Shown here one piece after another: positions 17,797 to 25,579 of a stretch of DNA of 64,000 bases. The notes beneath the pieces are model-generated. The model was not told where the DNA came from. It saw only the letters and a list, made by a program, of their open reading frames with translations, and searched no databases. The translations under genes and the position numbers were made by a program. This DNA comes from JANXXV01 sp040002435 (GTDB lineage Bacteria > Acidobacteriota > Terriglobia > Bryobacterales > Bryobacteraceae). Numbering within the stretch: position 1 is the stretch's first letter; every line of letters begins with the position of its first letter. The stretch lies in NCBI GenBank assembly GCA_040002435.1, contig JBDUEM010000004.1:1-64000 (forward strand). The letters are read 5' to 3'.

Positions 17797-17826
17797 TCCC
17801 AGGGCAACAAGAGAAATGAGTAGGGA

Positions 17827-17853
17827 CTCGCACCGGAAACACTCCGGTGCGAG
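17827..17853. terminator. Hairpin between convergent genes
   Basis: CTCGCACCGG (17827-17836) and CCGGTGCGAG (17844-17853) form a perfect 10-bp stem with a 7-base loop. It sits between the stops of the VIT/VWA gene (17796) and the BON-LysM gene (17858), the right place for a shared terminator. No T-tract follows on either strand, so it may only be a stabilising or rho-assisted hairpin. Confidence 0.55.
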
Positions 17854-17857
17854 GCGT

Positions 17858-18262
17858 TTAGGCGGGCGGAATCCGCAGCTGATCGCCGGGATGGATAATA
17901 CTGTGTTCGTCCTTCAGCTTGCCAGGATTCGCTTGAATGATACGAGGGAACAAATTCCCCGCGCCGTAGAAATGACTGCTGATCTTCCAGAGAGAATCTC
18001 CAGCGACCACGGTGTAAATAGTGTCTTCCGCGGCAGGTGCCGGAAGGCTGCTGTCCACCGAGATATCGGCGGTCAAATCGCTATACGAGGGGTCAACCTC
18101 TTTGATCTTGTCCCACACCTGATTCTTAACAGCCTCGGTAGGCGCCGCGCCCTGCATGAATAGTTTGCCATCCTGCACGTGCAGATGATCTAGGCGCACC
18201 CCACGCTTCTTGATCAGCTCGAGCACTGAGGCGTACTTTGCCTTACCTTGTTCCAGTTCCAT
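17858..18262 (-). CDS. BON and LysM domain protein, Kbp (YgaU)-like
   Basis: The 134-residue product has a BON domain at about 10-70 (LELIKKRGVRLDHLHVQDGK; VWDKIKEVDPSYSDL) and a LysM domain at about 82-133 (YTVVAGDSLWKISSHFYGAG; IIHPGDQLRIPPA). This order and length match the E. coli potassium-binding protein Kbp, a cytoplasmic K+ sensor induced by osmotic stress. It has no signal peptide, as in Kbp. It lies in a group of small stress or envelope genes that includes a GlsB/YeaQ-type membrane protein. Potassium binding is inferred from the family. Confidence 0.88.
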   Translation of the reverse strand: MELEQGKAKYASVLELIKKRGVRLDHLHVQDGKLFMQGAAPTEAVKNQVWDKIKEVDPSYSDLTADISVDSSLPAPAAEDTIYTVVAGDSLWKISSHFYGAGNLFPRIIQANPGKLKDEHSIIHPGDQLRIPPA

Positions 18263-18300
18263 TTCTTTGGTTGCTCCTTCGTCTGAGTTAGAGGTTGCTT

Positions 18301-18660
18301 TTACTTCTTGGTTTCGGTTTTTGCTTTTGCCGCGTCCCTTTTAGCCGCCGCGGGCATCTTGGCACCCCGGTAGCCGGCTTTGGTGGCATCCGCTTCCGTC
18401 ATAAATTTGCCACGCTTCGTTTTGCCGAAAAATTCACCATCTTTGTGGTACACACCGGTCCCGAGGTTCACCCAGACCATTCCCTTCGATTTCGCGTCCG
18501 CAATTTCAGCGGCGGTAGTGGCTGGGGTAACGTCGGCCTTCTTGGTGGTGGTTGTTTTTTTGGCGGCTGCCGCAGGGGCTTGTGCTGCGGCCGGTCCCGA
18601 AAAGAGAGAAACCGCAAGCAATGCACCGGTCATCGCCAAAAGGTGAAATCCATTCTTCAT
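18301..18660 (-). CDS. Small secreted Ala/Lys-rich protein
   Basis: This 119-residue product has a signal peptide (HLLAMTGALLAVSLFSGPAA), then a low-complexity Ala/Thr/Lys stretch (residues 28-50). A compact motif follows, VWVNLGTGVYHKDGEFFGKT then KRGKFMTEADATKAGYRGAK, and the end is Lys/Ala-rich. The motif recurs in small exported proteins of Acidobacteria and looks like a thermonuclease- or Ada-type metal-motif relative without its cysteines, but I assign no function. It sits upstream of the BON-LysM gene on the same strand with a 38-base gap. Confidence 0.75.
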   Translation of the reverse strand: MKNGFHLLAMTGALLAVSLFSGPAAAQAPAAAAKKTTTTKKADVTPATTAAEIADAKSKGMVWVNLGTGVYHKDGEFFGKTKRGKFMTEADATKAGYRGAKMPAAAKRDAAKAKTETKK

Positions 18661-18801
18661 CGTGTGAATCCTCTTCTAGTTGCTGAGAGTAACACAGTCC
18701 GCGCAGCGCTCCCAGCAGCATGTGAAGCAAAAGTCCCGCAAACGCGTCATACTTGGCGGAGCAGTTTGTCCATACCAGCCCAAGGGAGGGCTGCATCGTC
18801 C

Positions 18802-19056
18802 ATGTTCGGAATCATCGGAACCATCATCTTTGGCTTAATAGTTGGCATCGTGGCAAAACTGTTGATGCCTGGGAAAGACCCCGGGGGCTTCTTCGTCACT
18901 GCGATTATAGGTATTGTAGGATCGTTAGTCGGCGGATACCTGGGGCGGATGTTGGGACTGTACGGGCCCGGCGACGCCGCGGGATTTATCATGTCCGTGA
19001 TTGGCGCCTTGCTGCTGCTGTTCATTTATCATCTCGCAGTGAAGAGGACCGCGTAA
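18802..19056 (+). CDS. GlsB/YeaQ/YmgE family stress-response membrane protein
   Basis: The 84-residue product starts at ATG 18802 after GGGAGGG (18784-18790). It has three transmembrane helices separated by glycine-rich turns: IIGTIIFGLIVGIVAKLLM, then GFFVTAIIGIVGSLVGGYLG and AAGFIMSVIGALLLLFIYH. LMPGKDPGGF between the first two is the family signature. Members of this transglycosylase-associated family are small inner membrane proteins induced by general stress; the molecular role is unknown. An upstream in-frame extension was rejected because it runs through the divergent gene. Confidence 0.9.
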   Translation: MFGIIGTIIFGLIVGIVAKLLMPGKDPGGFFVTAIIGIVGSLVGGYLGRMLGLYGPGDAAGFIMSVIGALLLLFIYHLAVKRTA

Positions 19057-19101
19057 TTTTGGCCGAACAGGCTGTTACCGTATATCGATAGGAGAACAAT
19101 C

Positions 19102-19665
19102 ATGAACTGGATGGATAGTCTGGGGCCGCTGTTGCAGCAATACACCAGCTCGCAAAGCGCACAGCCGCCGGCTGACGTAGAGGAACACTTCGATCGTGTG
19201 GCGCAGAATGCGCCGGCGTCGGAGATGGCCGAAGGGTTGGCGGCAGCGTTCCGCTCAGGCCAGACACCACCTTTCTCTCAGATGGCGTCGCAACTCTTCG
19301 GCGGCTCGAACGGCCAGCAGCGGGCGGGAGTGTTGAACGCCCTCCTCGGCGCAGTCGGACCCGCGATATTGAACCAGATCTCTTCCGGTAAGGGAGGCTC
19401 CATCCTCGGCTCCGTCCTTGGCGGCGGCGCCGCGCCGTCTCTTGGTTCTCTGTTCGGCAGCGGCATCGATGTCACCGCTGACCAGGCGTCCAAGGTTCCG
19501 CCGGAAGTAGTGAAGCAGTTGGCCGAACACGCCGAAAAAACGGACCCGTCCATCGTGGACCGCCTCAGCCAGATCTATTCCGAACATCCGGATTTGATCA
19601 AAACTTTAGGTGGCGCGGCATTGACCATTGCTCTTGCCAAAGTTGCGCAGCGCCAGCGAGGGTAG
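19102..19665 (+). CDS. Conserved hypothetical Gly/Ser/Ala-rich protein
   Basis: The 187-residue product has a good ribosome-binding site (AGGAG, 19090-19094). Its N-terminus is polar with no signal peptide, the middle is rich in Gly and Ser (GSILGSVLGGGAAPSLGSLF), and the end is helical with a hydrophobic segment (TLGGAALTIALAKVA). Short repeated hydrophobic-glycine stretches recall DUF937-type proteins, but I cannot assign that family with confidence. It follows the GlsB-type gene by 45 bases and precedes a small secreted protein by 6 bases, so these three are probably transcribed together. Confidence 0.65.
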   Translation: MNWMDSLGPLLQQYTSSQSAQPPADVEEHFDRVAQNAPASEMAEGLAAAFRSGQTPPFSQMASQLFGGSNGQQRAGVLNALLGAVGPAILNQISSGKGGSILGSVLGGGAAPSLGSLFGSGIDVTADQASKVPPEVVKQLAEHAEKTDPSIVDRLSQIYSEHPDLIKTLGGAALTIALAKVAQRQRG

Positions 19666-19671
19666 GCGGCT

Positions 19672-20049
19672 ATGTTGCGATTCGCAGTATTATTCCTTTC
19701 GGCGGTGCTCGCCTTCGCCGCCGAAGAGGTTGTTTTCTCTGGCACACCCTCCGTCAGAATCGACGCCGACGGCAAACAGTCGGTTCGCGTGGAACTTAGT
19801 GATCTCGGAGCCAAGAAATACGAATGCCGGATTGTCTCCAAAGGCAAGAAGTTTCTCTGGGCGAGCCGCGGCAATCGCGAACTCATCCGGTCCGACAGCG
19901 GTGACTACACCTATTTCGTCTCGCCGGAAGGAACGGGCTACATCAAAGTGGCCCTCGTCAAGACGGGGGACGCCTTCGGATATATGGAGAGCTTTACCAC
20001 CGACCTCAAGACCGTAACCTATTGGGGAAATCGCACGAAGGTTCCTTAG
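19672..20049 (+). CDS. Small secreted protein of unknown function
   Basis: The 125-residue product begins with a signal peptide (MLRFAVLFLSAVLAFA) followed directly by a beta-rich mature domain (VVFSGTPSVRIDADGKQSVR; YFVSPEGTGYIKVALVKTGD). One cysteine is present. The alternating strands suggest a small beta-sandwich. It follows the preceding gene by 6 bases and precedes an amidase by 23 bases. I recognise no family. Confidence 0.65.
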   Translation: MLRFAVLFLSAVLAFAAEEVVFSGTPSVRIDADGKQSVRVELSDLGAKKYECRIVSKGKKFLWASRGNRELIRSDSGDYTYFVSPEGTGYIKVALVKTGDAFGYMESFTTDLKTVTYWGNRTKVP

Positions 20050-20072
20050 CATCGTTTGCTACTCTACGTCTC

Positions 20073-21731
20073 ATGAAGCGTAGAGATTGGTTAAAGCTCC
20101 TTCCTTCCCTGGCCGTGGTGGTAAACGCCCAGACTCCCGCGCCGGAGCAAACCTTCACGATCAGTAAAGAGATGTTGCAGCAGGCTGTTCAGCTCGCCGG
20201 CCTGACCTTCACAGAAGCCCAGTTGATGTTGATGTTGCCCGGCGTCAACCGGCAGGCGGCAAACTACGATCTGCTGCGGAAACTCGACATTCCCCTCGAT
20301 ACCGAACCGGCCATGCATTTTCGGCCCCTTCTCCCGGGCCGGGTTCCGCCTGCGGGGAAAGCGCGATTCGTTCCCACTAAAGCGCCCGCAATGCGTAAAT
20401 GGAAATCGCTGGACGATCTGGCGTTCCTGCCCGCCAGCCATCTTGCCCCTCTGCTGAAGGCACGGCGCATCACGTCCACAGAGTTGACCAAACTGTATCT
20501 GGAACGGCTGAAAACCTACGGCCCGAAGCTCAACTGTGTAATCACTCTCACTGGGGATCTGGCCTTTGCGCAAGCCGCGCACGCAGACAAAGAGATCAGG
20601 CGCGGTAAGTACAAGGGACCCCTGCACGGCATTCCTTATGGCGCAAAAGATCTGTTCGCAACCAAGGGAATTAGAACCACCTGGGGCGCCGAGCCGTATC
20701 AGAACCAGGTGCCCGATCACGATGCGGCGGTAGTTGAAAAGCTGCAGAAGGCCGGCGCGGTCCTGGTGGCCAAACTGTCCATGGGCGCTTTGGCGCAAGG
20801 CGGGCTTTGGTTCGGCGGCATGACCAAGACGCCCTGGGACTACGAACAGAGCTCCAGCGGTTCCTCGGCCGGCTCCGGCTCCGCAACCGCCGCGGGACTG
20901 GTCGGCTTCTCCATCGGGACCGAGACGTTGGGATCCATCGTTTCGCCCAGCACCCGTTGCGGTGTCGCCGGTGTGCGCCCGACCTACGGCCGGGTCAGCC
21001 GCTTCGGCGCCATGGGACTCAGTTGGAGCATGGACAAGATTGGGCCGATCTGCCGTTCCGTGGAAGATTGCGCGATGGTCCTGCGGGCCATTGCCGGCAG
21101 CGACGGGCGCGATGTCACTGTCGTGGACGCACCCCTCCACTGGGAACCGAGGCTTACTCTATCCAAGCTGCGGATCGGATACGTGAAAGAGGAATTCGAC
21201 AAAATGGAAGCCGAGCAAAAGGCTATCTACGATACCGCCCTCGGAGTCCTTCAAAAAGCCGGCGCCAGGCTTCAACCCATTACCCTGCCCGATCTTCCCC
21301 TCGCGGCCCTGCGCATGGTCCTCACCGCGGAAGCAGCCACAGCCTTCGACGATCTCACTCGCAGCAATGGCGTGGATCAATTGAAGGGGCAGGCTCCGGG
21401 AGACTGGCCCAATACATTTCGCACGGCACGGACCATCACCGCCGTGGAATACATCCGCGCACAGCGAGGCCGCACACTGCTGATGCAGTCAATGGATAAC
21501 CTAATGTCTCAGTGGGACGTGTTCGTGTCTCCGCCTTTCAGCCCCTGTCTTACGGCCACCAACCTGACCGGGCATCCGCAGGTGGTAGTGCCTTGCGGCT
21601 TTCTGAAGGGACTTCCACAAAGCATCCTGTTTACCGGCAGGCTGTATGAGGAAGGTACGCCGATGCGTGTGGCTTATGCGTTCGAAAAAGCCACGGTGTG
21701 GCACGGTTTGCATCCAAGGCTGACCGCTTGA
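20073..21731 (+). CDS. Exported amidase (amidase signature family)
   Basis: The start at ATG 20073 gives 552 residues and a twin-arginine-like or Sec N-terminus (MKRRDWLKLLPSLAVVVNA). The amidase signature is complete: Lys192 in YGAKDLF, the cis-Ser in SSSGSSAGSG (260-269), and the nucleophile Ser288 in GTETLGSIVSPS. The first 110 residues are an extra helical region not found in GatA. The family includes GatA, but this protein is longer, exported, and lacks GatB/GatC partners, so a scavenging amide hydrolase is more likely. The substrate cannot be told from sequence. Confidence 0.9.
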   Translation: MKRRDWLKLLPSLAVVVNAQTPAPEQTFTISKEMLQQAVQLAGLTFTEAQLMLMLPGVNRQAANYDLLRKLDIPLDTEPAMHFRPLLPGRVPPAGKARFVPTKAPAMRKWKSLDDLAFLPASHLAPLLKARRITSTELTKLYLERLKTYGPKLNCVITLTGDLAFAQAAHADKEIRRGKYKGPLHGIPYGAKDLFATKGIRTTWGAEPYQNQVPDHDAAVVEKLQKAGAVLVAKLSMGALAQGGLWFGGMTKTPWDYEQSSSGSSAGSGSATAAGLVGFSIGTETLGSIVSPSTRCGVAGVRPTYGRVSRFGAMGLSWSMDKIGPICRSVEDCAMVLRAIAGSDGRDVTVVDAPLHWEPRLTLSKLRIGYVKEEFDKMEAEQKAIYDTALGVLQKAGARLQPITLPDLPLAALRMVLTAEAATAFDDLTRSNGVDQLKGQAPGDWPNTFRTARTITAVEYIRAQRGRTLLMQSMDNLMSQWDVFVSPPFSPCLTATNLTGHPQVVVPCGFLKGLPQSILFTGRLYEEGTPMRVAYAFEKATVWHGLHPRLTA

Positions 21732-21909
21732 TAACTAAGGACCTTCGATTACTCCTATTCCCAGGCCAAGCGCAGGATAGGCCCGCACCGTTAAGCGTAA
21801 TCTGAATTGCTTCTCCATAGAGGGGATGCGATAGTTTCTTATCTGCGCCACAAGGCAGAAACGGGCACGTCAGAACGGGACCGTATTTCGGCTGGAAAGG
21901 GAGTAGATT

Positions 21910-23370
21910 TTGAGGACTTTTGGGTGGAAAGGCGGCGTCCTGTTAGCGTTATTGGCACAGGTAGCAGGTTGGTCCACGGAAATTCCTGTCGCTCAGGACA
22001 CTTCGGTCAGTCCCGGATCGGCCACCATTTTCGGTTCACATTCTTTAATAGCGGTAGGCGGTGCCGGGGCGAACCAGGGATTGATTCAATTTGATCTTTC
22101 CAATGTCTTTCCTGGCGGCACCACCGCACCGGGCATAGCCAAAGCCACCCTCTGGTTGTTCGTGAACAAAGTCGACAATCCCGGAGCGTTCGATGTCTAT
22201 CAGGGCACCAATGCCCCCTGGGCGGAAGCCACGGCGAACGGAACCGGCCTGCCCATACCAACTCGGGGAAGCATGCTCGGCAACGGCATCCTTGTCACAT
22301 ACGCGAGCGCGGGAACCTTCATAGGTATCGACGTCACTGCAGCGGTTAGGGATTGGTTGCCTGGAGGATCGGGAATAAATACTGGATTTCTGATCATCGC
22401 CGGCGGCGGCCTGGACGTTTCGTTCGACAGTAAAGAAAGCACCAATACCAGCCATCACGCCATTCTTGATGTAACTGTATTGGGTGGCCAGACGGGTGCC
22501 ACGGGCGTGACGGGTAGTACTGGTGTTACGGGCGCCACTGGTGTTACGGGCGCCACTGGTGTTACGGGTCCAACCGGCATAACCGGAGCCACGGGCGTTA
22601 CCGGAATTACCGGCGCAACCGGCGACACAGGAGCTACTGGAGTCACGGGAGCGACGGGAGCGACAGGTGCCACGGGAACCACTGGCACCACTGGCACTAC
22701 CGGTCCGACTGGCGTCACGGGCGCCACGGGAGATACAGGACCAACAGGTAGCACGGGCGCTAACGGCGCGGTTGGCGTGACGGGTGTGACGGGTGCGACG
22801 GGTGCGACGGGTGCTACGGGAAGTCTTGGCGCAACGGGAGTTACTGGAAGTACTGGGGCCGCCGGTTCTACCGGAGCAACAGGAACCACTGGAGGTACGG
22901 GAAGTACCGGGGCAACAGGAAACACCGGCTCGACAGGCTCTACCGGCTCGACCGGGACCACGGGGGCCACCGGCCCGACAGGATCCACTGGCGCGACAGG
23001 TACAACCGGAGTCACAGGCTCTACCGGCATCACCGGAGCGACCGGCGCTGGACTGACAGGAGCCGATGGCGCTACCGGCGCAACCGGAGTGACCGGAGCA
23101 ACAGGTGTCGCGACGGTCTACCTGAACGACGGAACAGTGGTCAGCACTCCTCACATCGTCAGAGGGTTTGGTACCACAGACATAATCGGGAACGTCGCTG
23201 TGACTCTCAGCGGAGCGGCGATCTTTACGTCTTCGACGAGCTACTCGTGCACCATCGCTAGCGACAACCCAAGTTTTCCCGCCAGTGTCTTGCAGGCAAG
23301 TGGCTCTTCATTCACAATAAACGCATTGGGTTTGGGCCATACCGTCCAGTACGTTTGTGTCGGCAATTAG
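21910..23370 (+). CDS. Collagen-like triplet-repeat surface protein with N-terminal DNRLRE domain
   Basis: A TTG start at 21910 is supported by an AAAGGGAG ribosome-binding site (21897-21904) and the signal peptide that follows (GGVLLALLAQVAGWS). Residues about 20-190 form a DNRLRE-type beta-sandwich (QGLIQFDLSNVFPGGTTAPG; IDVTAAVRDWL), a domain found in exported carbohydrate-related proteins. Residues 195-400 are about 68 collagen triplets of the form Gly-X-Thr (X mostly Ala, Val, Ser, Ile or Pro), followed by an 85-residue C-terminal beta domain. Threonine in nearly every third place is common in bacterial collagens, where glycosylated or threonine-rich triplets replace hydroxyproline. A trimeric stalk exposed on the cell surface is the likely role. 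Confidence 0.9.
   Translation: MRTFGWKGGVLLALLAQVAGWSTEIPVAQDTSVSPGSATIFGSHSLIAVGGAGANQGLIQFDLSNVFPGGTTAPGIAKATLWLFVNKVDNPGAFDVYQGTNAPWAEATANGTGLPIPTRGSMLGNGILVTYASAGTFIGIDVTAAVRDWLPGGSGINTGFLIIAGGGLDVSFDSKESTNTSHHAILDVTVLGGQTGATGVTGSTGVTGATGVTGATGVTGPTGITGATGVTGITGATGDTGATGVTGATGATGATGTTGTTGTTGPTGVTGATGDTGPTGSTGANGAVGVTGVTGATGATGATGSLGATGVTGSTGAAGSTGATGTTGGTGSTGATGNTGSTGSTGSTGTTGATGPTGSTGATGTTGVTGSTGITGATGAGLTGADGATGATGVTGATGVATVYLNDGTVVSTPHIVRGFGTTDIIGNVAVTLSGAAIFTSSTSYSCTIASDNPSFPASVLQASGSSFTINALGLGHTVQYVCVGN
22492..23109 (+). repeat. Collagen-like 9-base tandem repeat inside the coding sequence
   Basis: About 68 degenerate 9-base units encode Gly-X-Thr. Neighbouring copies vary mostly at third positions and in the X codon, while some stretches are near-identical (GTTACGGGCGCCACTGGT repeats at 22525-22560), which points to recent slippage expansion. 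Its reverse complement also stays open (Pro-Val-Ala/Thr repeats), an artefact of the repeat. Confidence 0.9.
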
Positions 23371-23449
23371 CCAATATCCCGGGCTTGGCTGCAGCGCAAA
23401 CAGCGTTCCGCAGTTCCAGGACCCGGGAGCCACAGAGCTAATTTTATCG

Positions 23450-23629
23450 TTAAGCGCCGAGCTTGCCCCAGAGATTGGGCCTGGTATAGACGGGCACTCT
23501 CACTTGGCAGTGAGGTTTGACCGCCGTATCCAAACGCTTACCGCAGTACAAACAGCTCAGGCTCATCTTAAGACTTGCCATGTGGCAATGAGGGCAATAA
23601 TGCCGCGTGACCTGTGCATCCTCGTGCAT
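23450..23629 (-). CDS. 59-residue zinc-ribbon mini-protein
   Basis: This short gene starts at ATG 23629 with an excellent ribosome-binding site (AGGAGGAG) 4-5 bases before it, and stops at TAA 23450-23452. The product has two CxxC knuckles, Cys12/Cys15 (CPHC) and Cys26/Cys29 (CLYC), followed by CGKRLD-type spacing and a His/Cys pair at 40-41, as in treble-clef or zinc-ribbon domains. Its 5' end overlaps the upstream reading frame by 62 bases in another frame. It is probably an intracellular zinc protein; no function can be given. Its size places it below usual length cut-offs. Confidence 0.6.
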   Translation of the reverse strand: MHEDAQVTRHYCPHCHMASLKMSLSCLYCGKRLDTAVKPHCQVRVPVYTRPNLWGKLGA

Positions 23630-23993
23630 GTCTCCTCCTGCTTACTTCATAAACCGCAAGGGTGTCATAACTGAACTCATAGTACCGGCGAACCACACAT
23701 AGCTGGCACCGGCGACATATGCCCTTGCTGATGGACAAACTTTCATCCACTAATCTGACGTCGGGAATCGCAGTCTTACATTTTGGGCAATCGATAGAAC
23801 CCACTCTGGGCTTGGCAGAATCCGGATCTTCCGGCCGCCGGCGTGGCGAAGCACCATTCCCGTGAACTTTAAGGATTTTTAGGCTGAATGGTTTAGCGAC
23901 GCTTCGACACGCATTCCCAGACTCTGCAGGTCGCACTGCCAGGGCTTCCCGCGAGCTTTTTGGGGCTTGTGACCGTTCTCCACTAGACATCAT
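23568..23993 (-). CDS. Probable zinc-ribbon protein of unknown function
   Basis: The 141-residue frame (start ATG 23993, possibly further in) has a basic, disordered first half. A zinc-ribbon-like region follows: Cys69/Cys72 in DCPKCKTAIPDVRLVDE and Cys93/Cys96 in KGICRRCQLC, 20 residues apart. Its last 20 codons overlap the start of the 59-residue zinc-ribbon gene in another frame and look less protein-like. A frameshifted or shortened end is possible. It is one of three tandem minus-strand frames with CxxC motifs. Confidence 0.45.
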   Translation of the reverse strand: MMSSGERSQAPKSSREALAVRPAESGNACRSVAKPFSLKILKVHGNGASPRRRPEDPDSAKPRVGSIDCPKCKTAIPDVRLVDESLSISKGICRRCQLCVVRRYYEFSYDTLAVYEVSRRRHARGCTGHAALLPSLPHGKS

Positions 23994-24000
23994 GACTACT

Positions 24001-24348
24001 TCATTGCATTTTTGTTGCCTTTCGCCGGGGGCAAAGTTTACCGGGGAAAGGAGCCGGCCCCAGCGTCGCGAACCAGCGTCCGTTCTCGGCCGGCGTGCCG
24101 TCCAGCGGCACCTCGGAACAGCCATTCCGGGCATTGTTTGCCGGGCTCGTTGCTGGGTATTGTCGCCGCGCAAAGACCCCAATCGCGGAATCCGTGCCGG
24201 TCCTTTTAGTCAACCGGATAGCATCGCACTGGGAGCACCGAAACCGCGGCGCCACACCTAACCCGAGCCTCATGGCCGCGGGTCCAAATCGAACCGCAAA
24301 TGCTTTTTCGTGCACCAGACCATTTTTCCCGAAATCATTTCGCGGCAT
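24001..24348 (-). CDS. Possible CxxC protein, first of a three-gene mini-cluster
   Basis: The 115-residue frame starts at ATG 24348, immediately after a four-codon mini-frame (ATG CCA ATA TAA) that has a strong AAGGAGG site. It has one CxxC motif (Cys38/Cys41, FRCSQCDA) and two further cysteines (77 and 106). The composition is basic and Arg-rich, so coding status is uncertain. It ends 7 bases before the next CxxC frame. It may be a decayed copy of a zinc-ribbon gene. Confidence 0.3.
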   Translation of the reverse strand: MPRNDFGKNGLVHEKAFAVRFGPAAMRLGLGVAPRFRCSQCDAIRLTKRTGTDSAIGVFARRQYPATSPANNARNGCSEVPLDGTPAENGRWFATLGPAPFPGKLCPRRKATKMQ

Positions 24349-24390
24349 TTATATTGGCATTACTGGCCTCCTTCCCGAGCAGTTTTCCTA

Positions 24391-24396
24391 TATAAT
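24391..24396 (+). promoter_or_regulatory. Candidate -10 element, leaderless start for the gene at 24403
   Basis: TATAAT at 24391-24396 is a perfect sigma-70 -10 hexamer in otherwise GC-rich DNA, and 7 bases after it lies ATG 24403. The transcript would start at or next to the initiation codon, leaving no ribosome-binding site. No convincing -35 was found at 16-18 bases. Confidence 0.45.
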
Positions 24397-24402
24397 TGAG
24401 TT

Positions 24403-24714
24403 ATGGATTTTCCCACCTCTGCGCACCCGACGGATTTCAATAAAGATGTTTCCGTGAGAAGCCTGGGGGAAATCATGCTTGCTTTCGAAGAAAATAACGT
24501 ACGCCATAAAGCGCTGCGCCTCCGCTCCGCGGCCCTTGTCGCCAGTAGACTGGCCAAACAAATCGGCGCGGAGGAGTATGCGGTGCTCCGTCAGGAAAGC
24601 AAAAACGATATGGTCGAAGTCCAGAGATGCCGCACCAATCTGTTAAATGAACTCGCGGAACGCGAGCATTTCAGATTTGGCGAGGTCAATATTGGCTTCA
24701 GCCCCCATCGGTAG
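24403..24714 (+). CDS. Small helical protein of unknown function
   Basis: The 103-residue product has no signal peptide; its core is helical (EIMLAFEENNVRHKALRLRS; LLNELAEREHFRF). It starts directly after a perfect TATAAT box, so it may be leaderless. It is divergent from the CxxC mini-cluster, sharing the 54-base region 24349-24402, and ends 11 bases before the convergent LamG gene. I recognise no family. Codon use and charge balance look normal for a real gene. Confidence 0.5.
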   Translation: MDFPTSAHPTDFNKDVSVRSLGEIMLAFEENNVRHKALRLRSAALVASRLAKQIGAEEYAVLRQESKNDMVEVQRCRTNLLNELAEREHFRFGEVNIGFSPHR

Positions 24715-24725
24715 AACGCGCCGCC

Positions 24726-25550
24726 TCAGAACTTTTCCGAGGCGATCTTTCGTACTTCAGCGGCTGTTAACGGACGCCGGAAGACGGCAACATCGTCCAT
24801 CAATCCCACATAGCCTATTCCTAACCGGATAGATGCCAGGCTTTTATCCCAGCTAAAGGGCTCACGGATGCCGCTGGTAGTTCCCTGCGAAACGCCATCC
24901 AAATACAGCGTGGCCGATCCATTTCCACCAAGACCCTTATAGACAACCACGACGTTCGTCCACTTCCCACGCGCAAACGGCGGCTGCTTTACCACCACCA
25001 GCCGATTGTTGAACGCCGGATTAGTGTCCGGCGGCAGGTCTTGTGGATTCCACGCCTTTAACGCACCGAACACACCGAGCCGCATATGCCGCGGCTTGTC
25101 GTCCTTGCTGAAATCCACCCAAATTGCCGAATCGTTATAAGCCTTGTCAGTTAGCTGAATCGGATCACTGAAGCCCGGCTCGAGATCCTGATCCGGCGAG
25201 AGATTCAGCCAGAAGGAAAGCGTCCCCGACCAGTTTGCGGCGTCGAACGGCACATTGTTTTCGGCCCGGAAAAACACCGCCTTCGTATTCTTCTTGCGGA
25301 AGCGCAGCGCGCCGGAGCCATTGCGCCCCACGCCCGCGGCAAGTTCAACGTCTGTCCCATCGAGTCCCGGCTTTGCCGCCGCCTGTTCCTTATAGGACGC
25401 GGCGGAATACAGCCGCTTGTCACCCTTCGCCACGCGCGCATCGAGCGATGAGTCAAAATCCGCGTAAAACACCAGATCGGATTTCAGATCCGCCCCCATC
25501 AGGGCTAGAGTATAGAATCCGGCAAACAGGAATTGGAAGGGCTTTCGCAT
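24726..25550 (-). CDS. Exported LamG/concanavalin A-like protein
   Basis: The 274-residue product has a signal peptide (MRKPFQFLFAGFYTLALMGA) and a single LamG jelly-roll covering the mature part: YADFDSSLDARVAKG near residue 29, WSGTLSFWLNLSPDQ near 106, WTNVVVVYKGLGGNGSATLY near 198, and the closing GLMDDVAVFRRPLTAAEVRK. These are the strand signatures of LamG domains that bind sugars or proteins outside the cell. It is divergent from the PPOX gene (29-base gap). Substrate unknown. Confidence 0.85.
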   Translation of the reverse strand: MRKPFQFLFAGFYTLALMGADLKSDLVFYADFDSSLDARVAKGDKRLYSAASYKEQAAAKPGLDGTDVELAAGVGRNGSGALRFRKKNTKAVFFRAENNVPFDAANWSGTLSFWLNLSPDQDLEPGFSDPIQLTDKAYNDSAIWVDFSKDDKPRHMRLGVFGALKAWNPQDLPPDTNPAFNNRLVVVKQPPFARGKWTNVVVVYKGLGGNGSATLYLDGVSQGTTSGIREPFSWDKSLASIRLGIGYVGLMDDVAVFRRPLTAAEVRKIASEKF

Positions 25551-25579
25551 GGAAACATTATCCCCTCTAAAATGGACAG

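Noticed and set aside
18295..18801. Upstream extension of the GlsB/YeaQ-type gene
   Set aside because: The extension is Arg-rich and overlaps a minus-strand gene; the family starts at ATG 18802.
22455..23033. Open antisense frame of Pro/Val/Ala repeats opposite the collagen-like gene
   Set aside because: It is the reverse complement of the Gly-X-Thr coding repeat; the plus strand has signal peptide, start site and domain order.
22492..23109. Regular short repeats that could be taken for a CRISPR array
   Set aside because: The period is 9 bases without spacers and lies inside one long reading frame.
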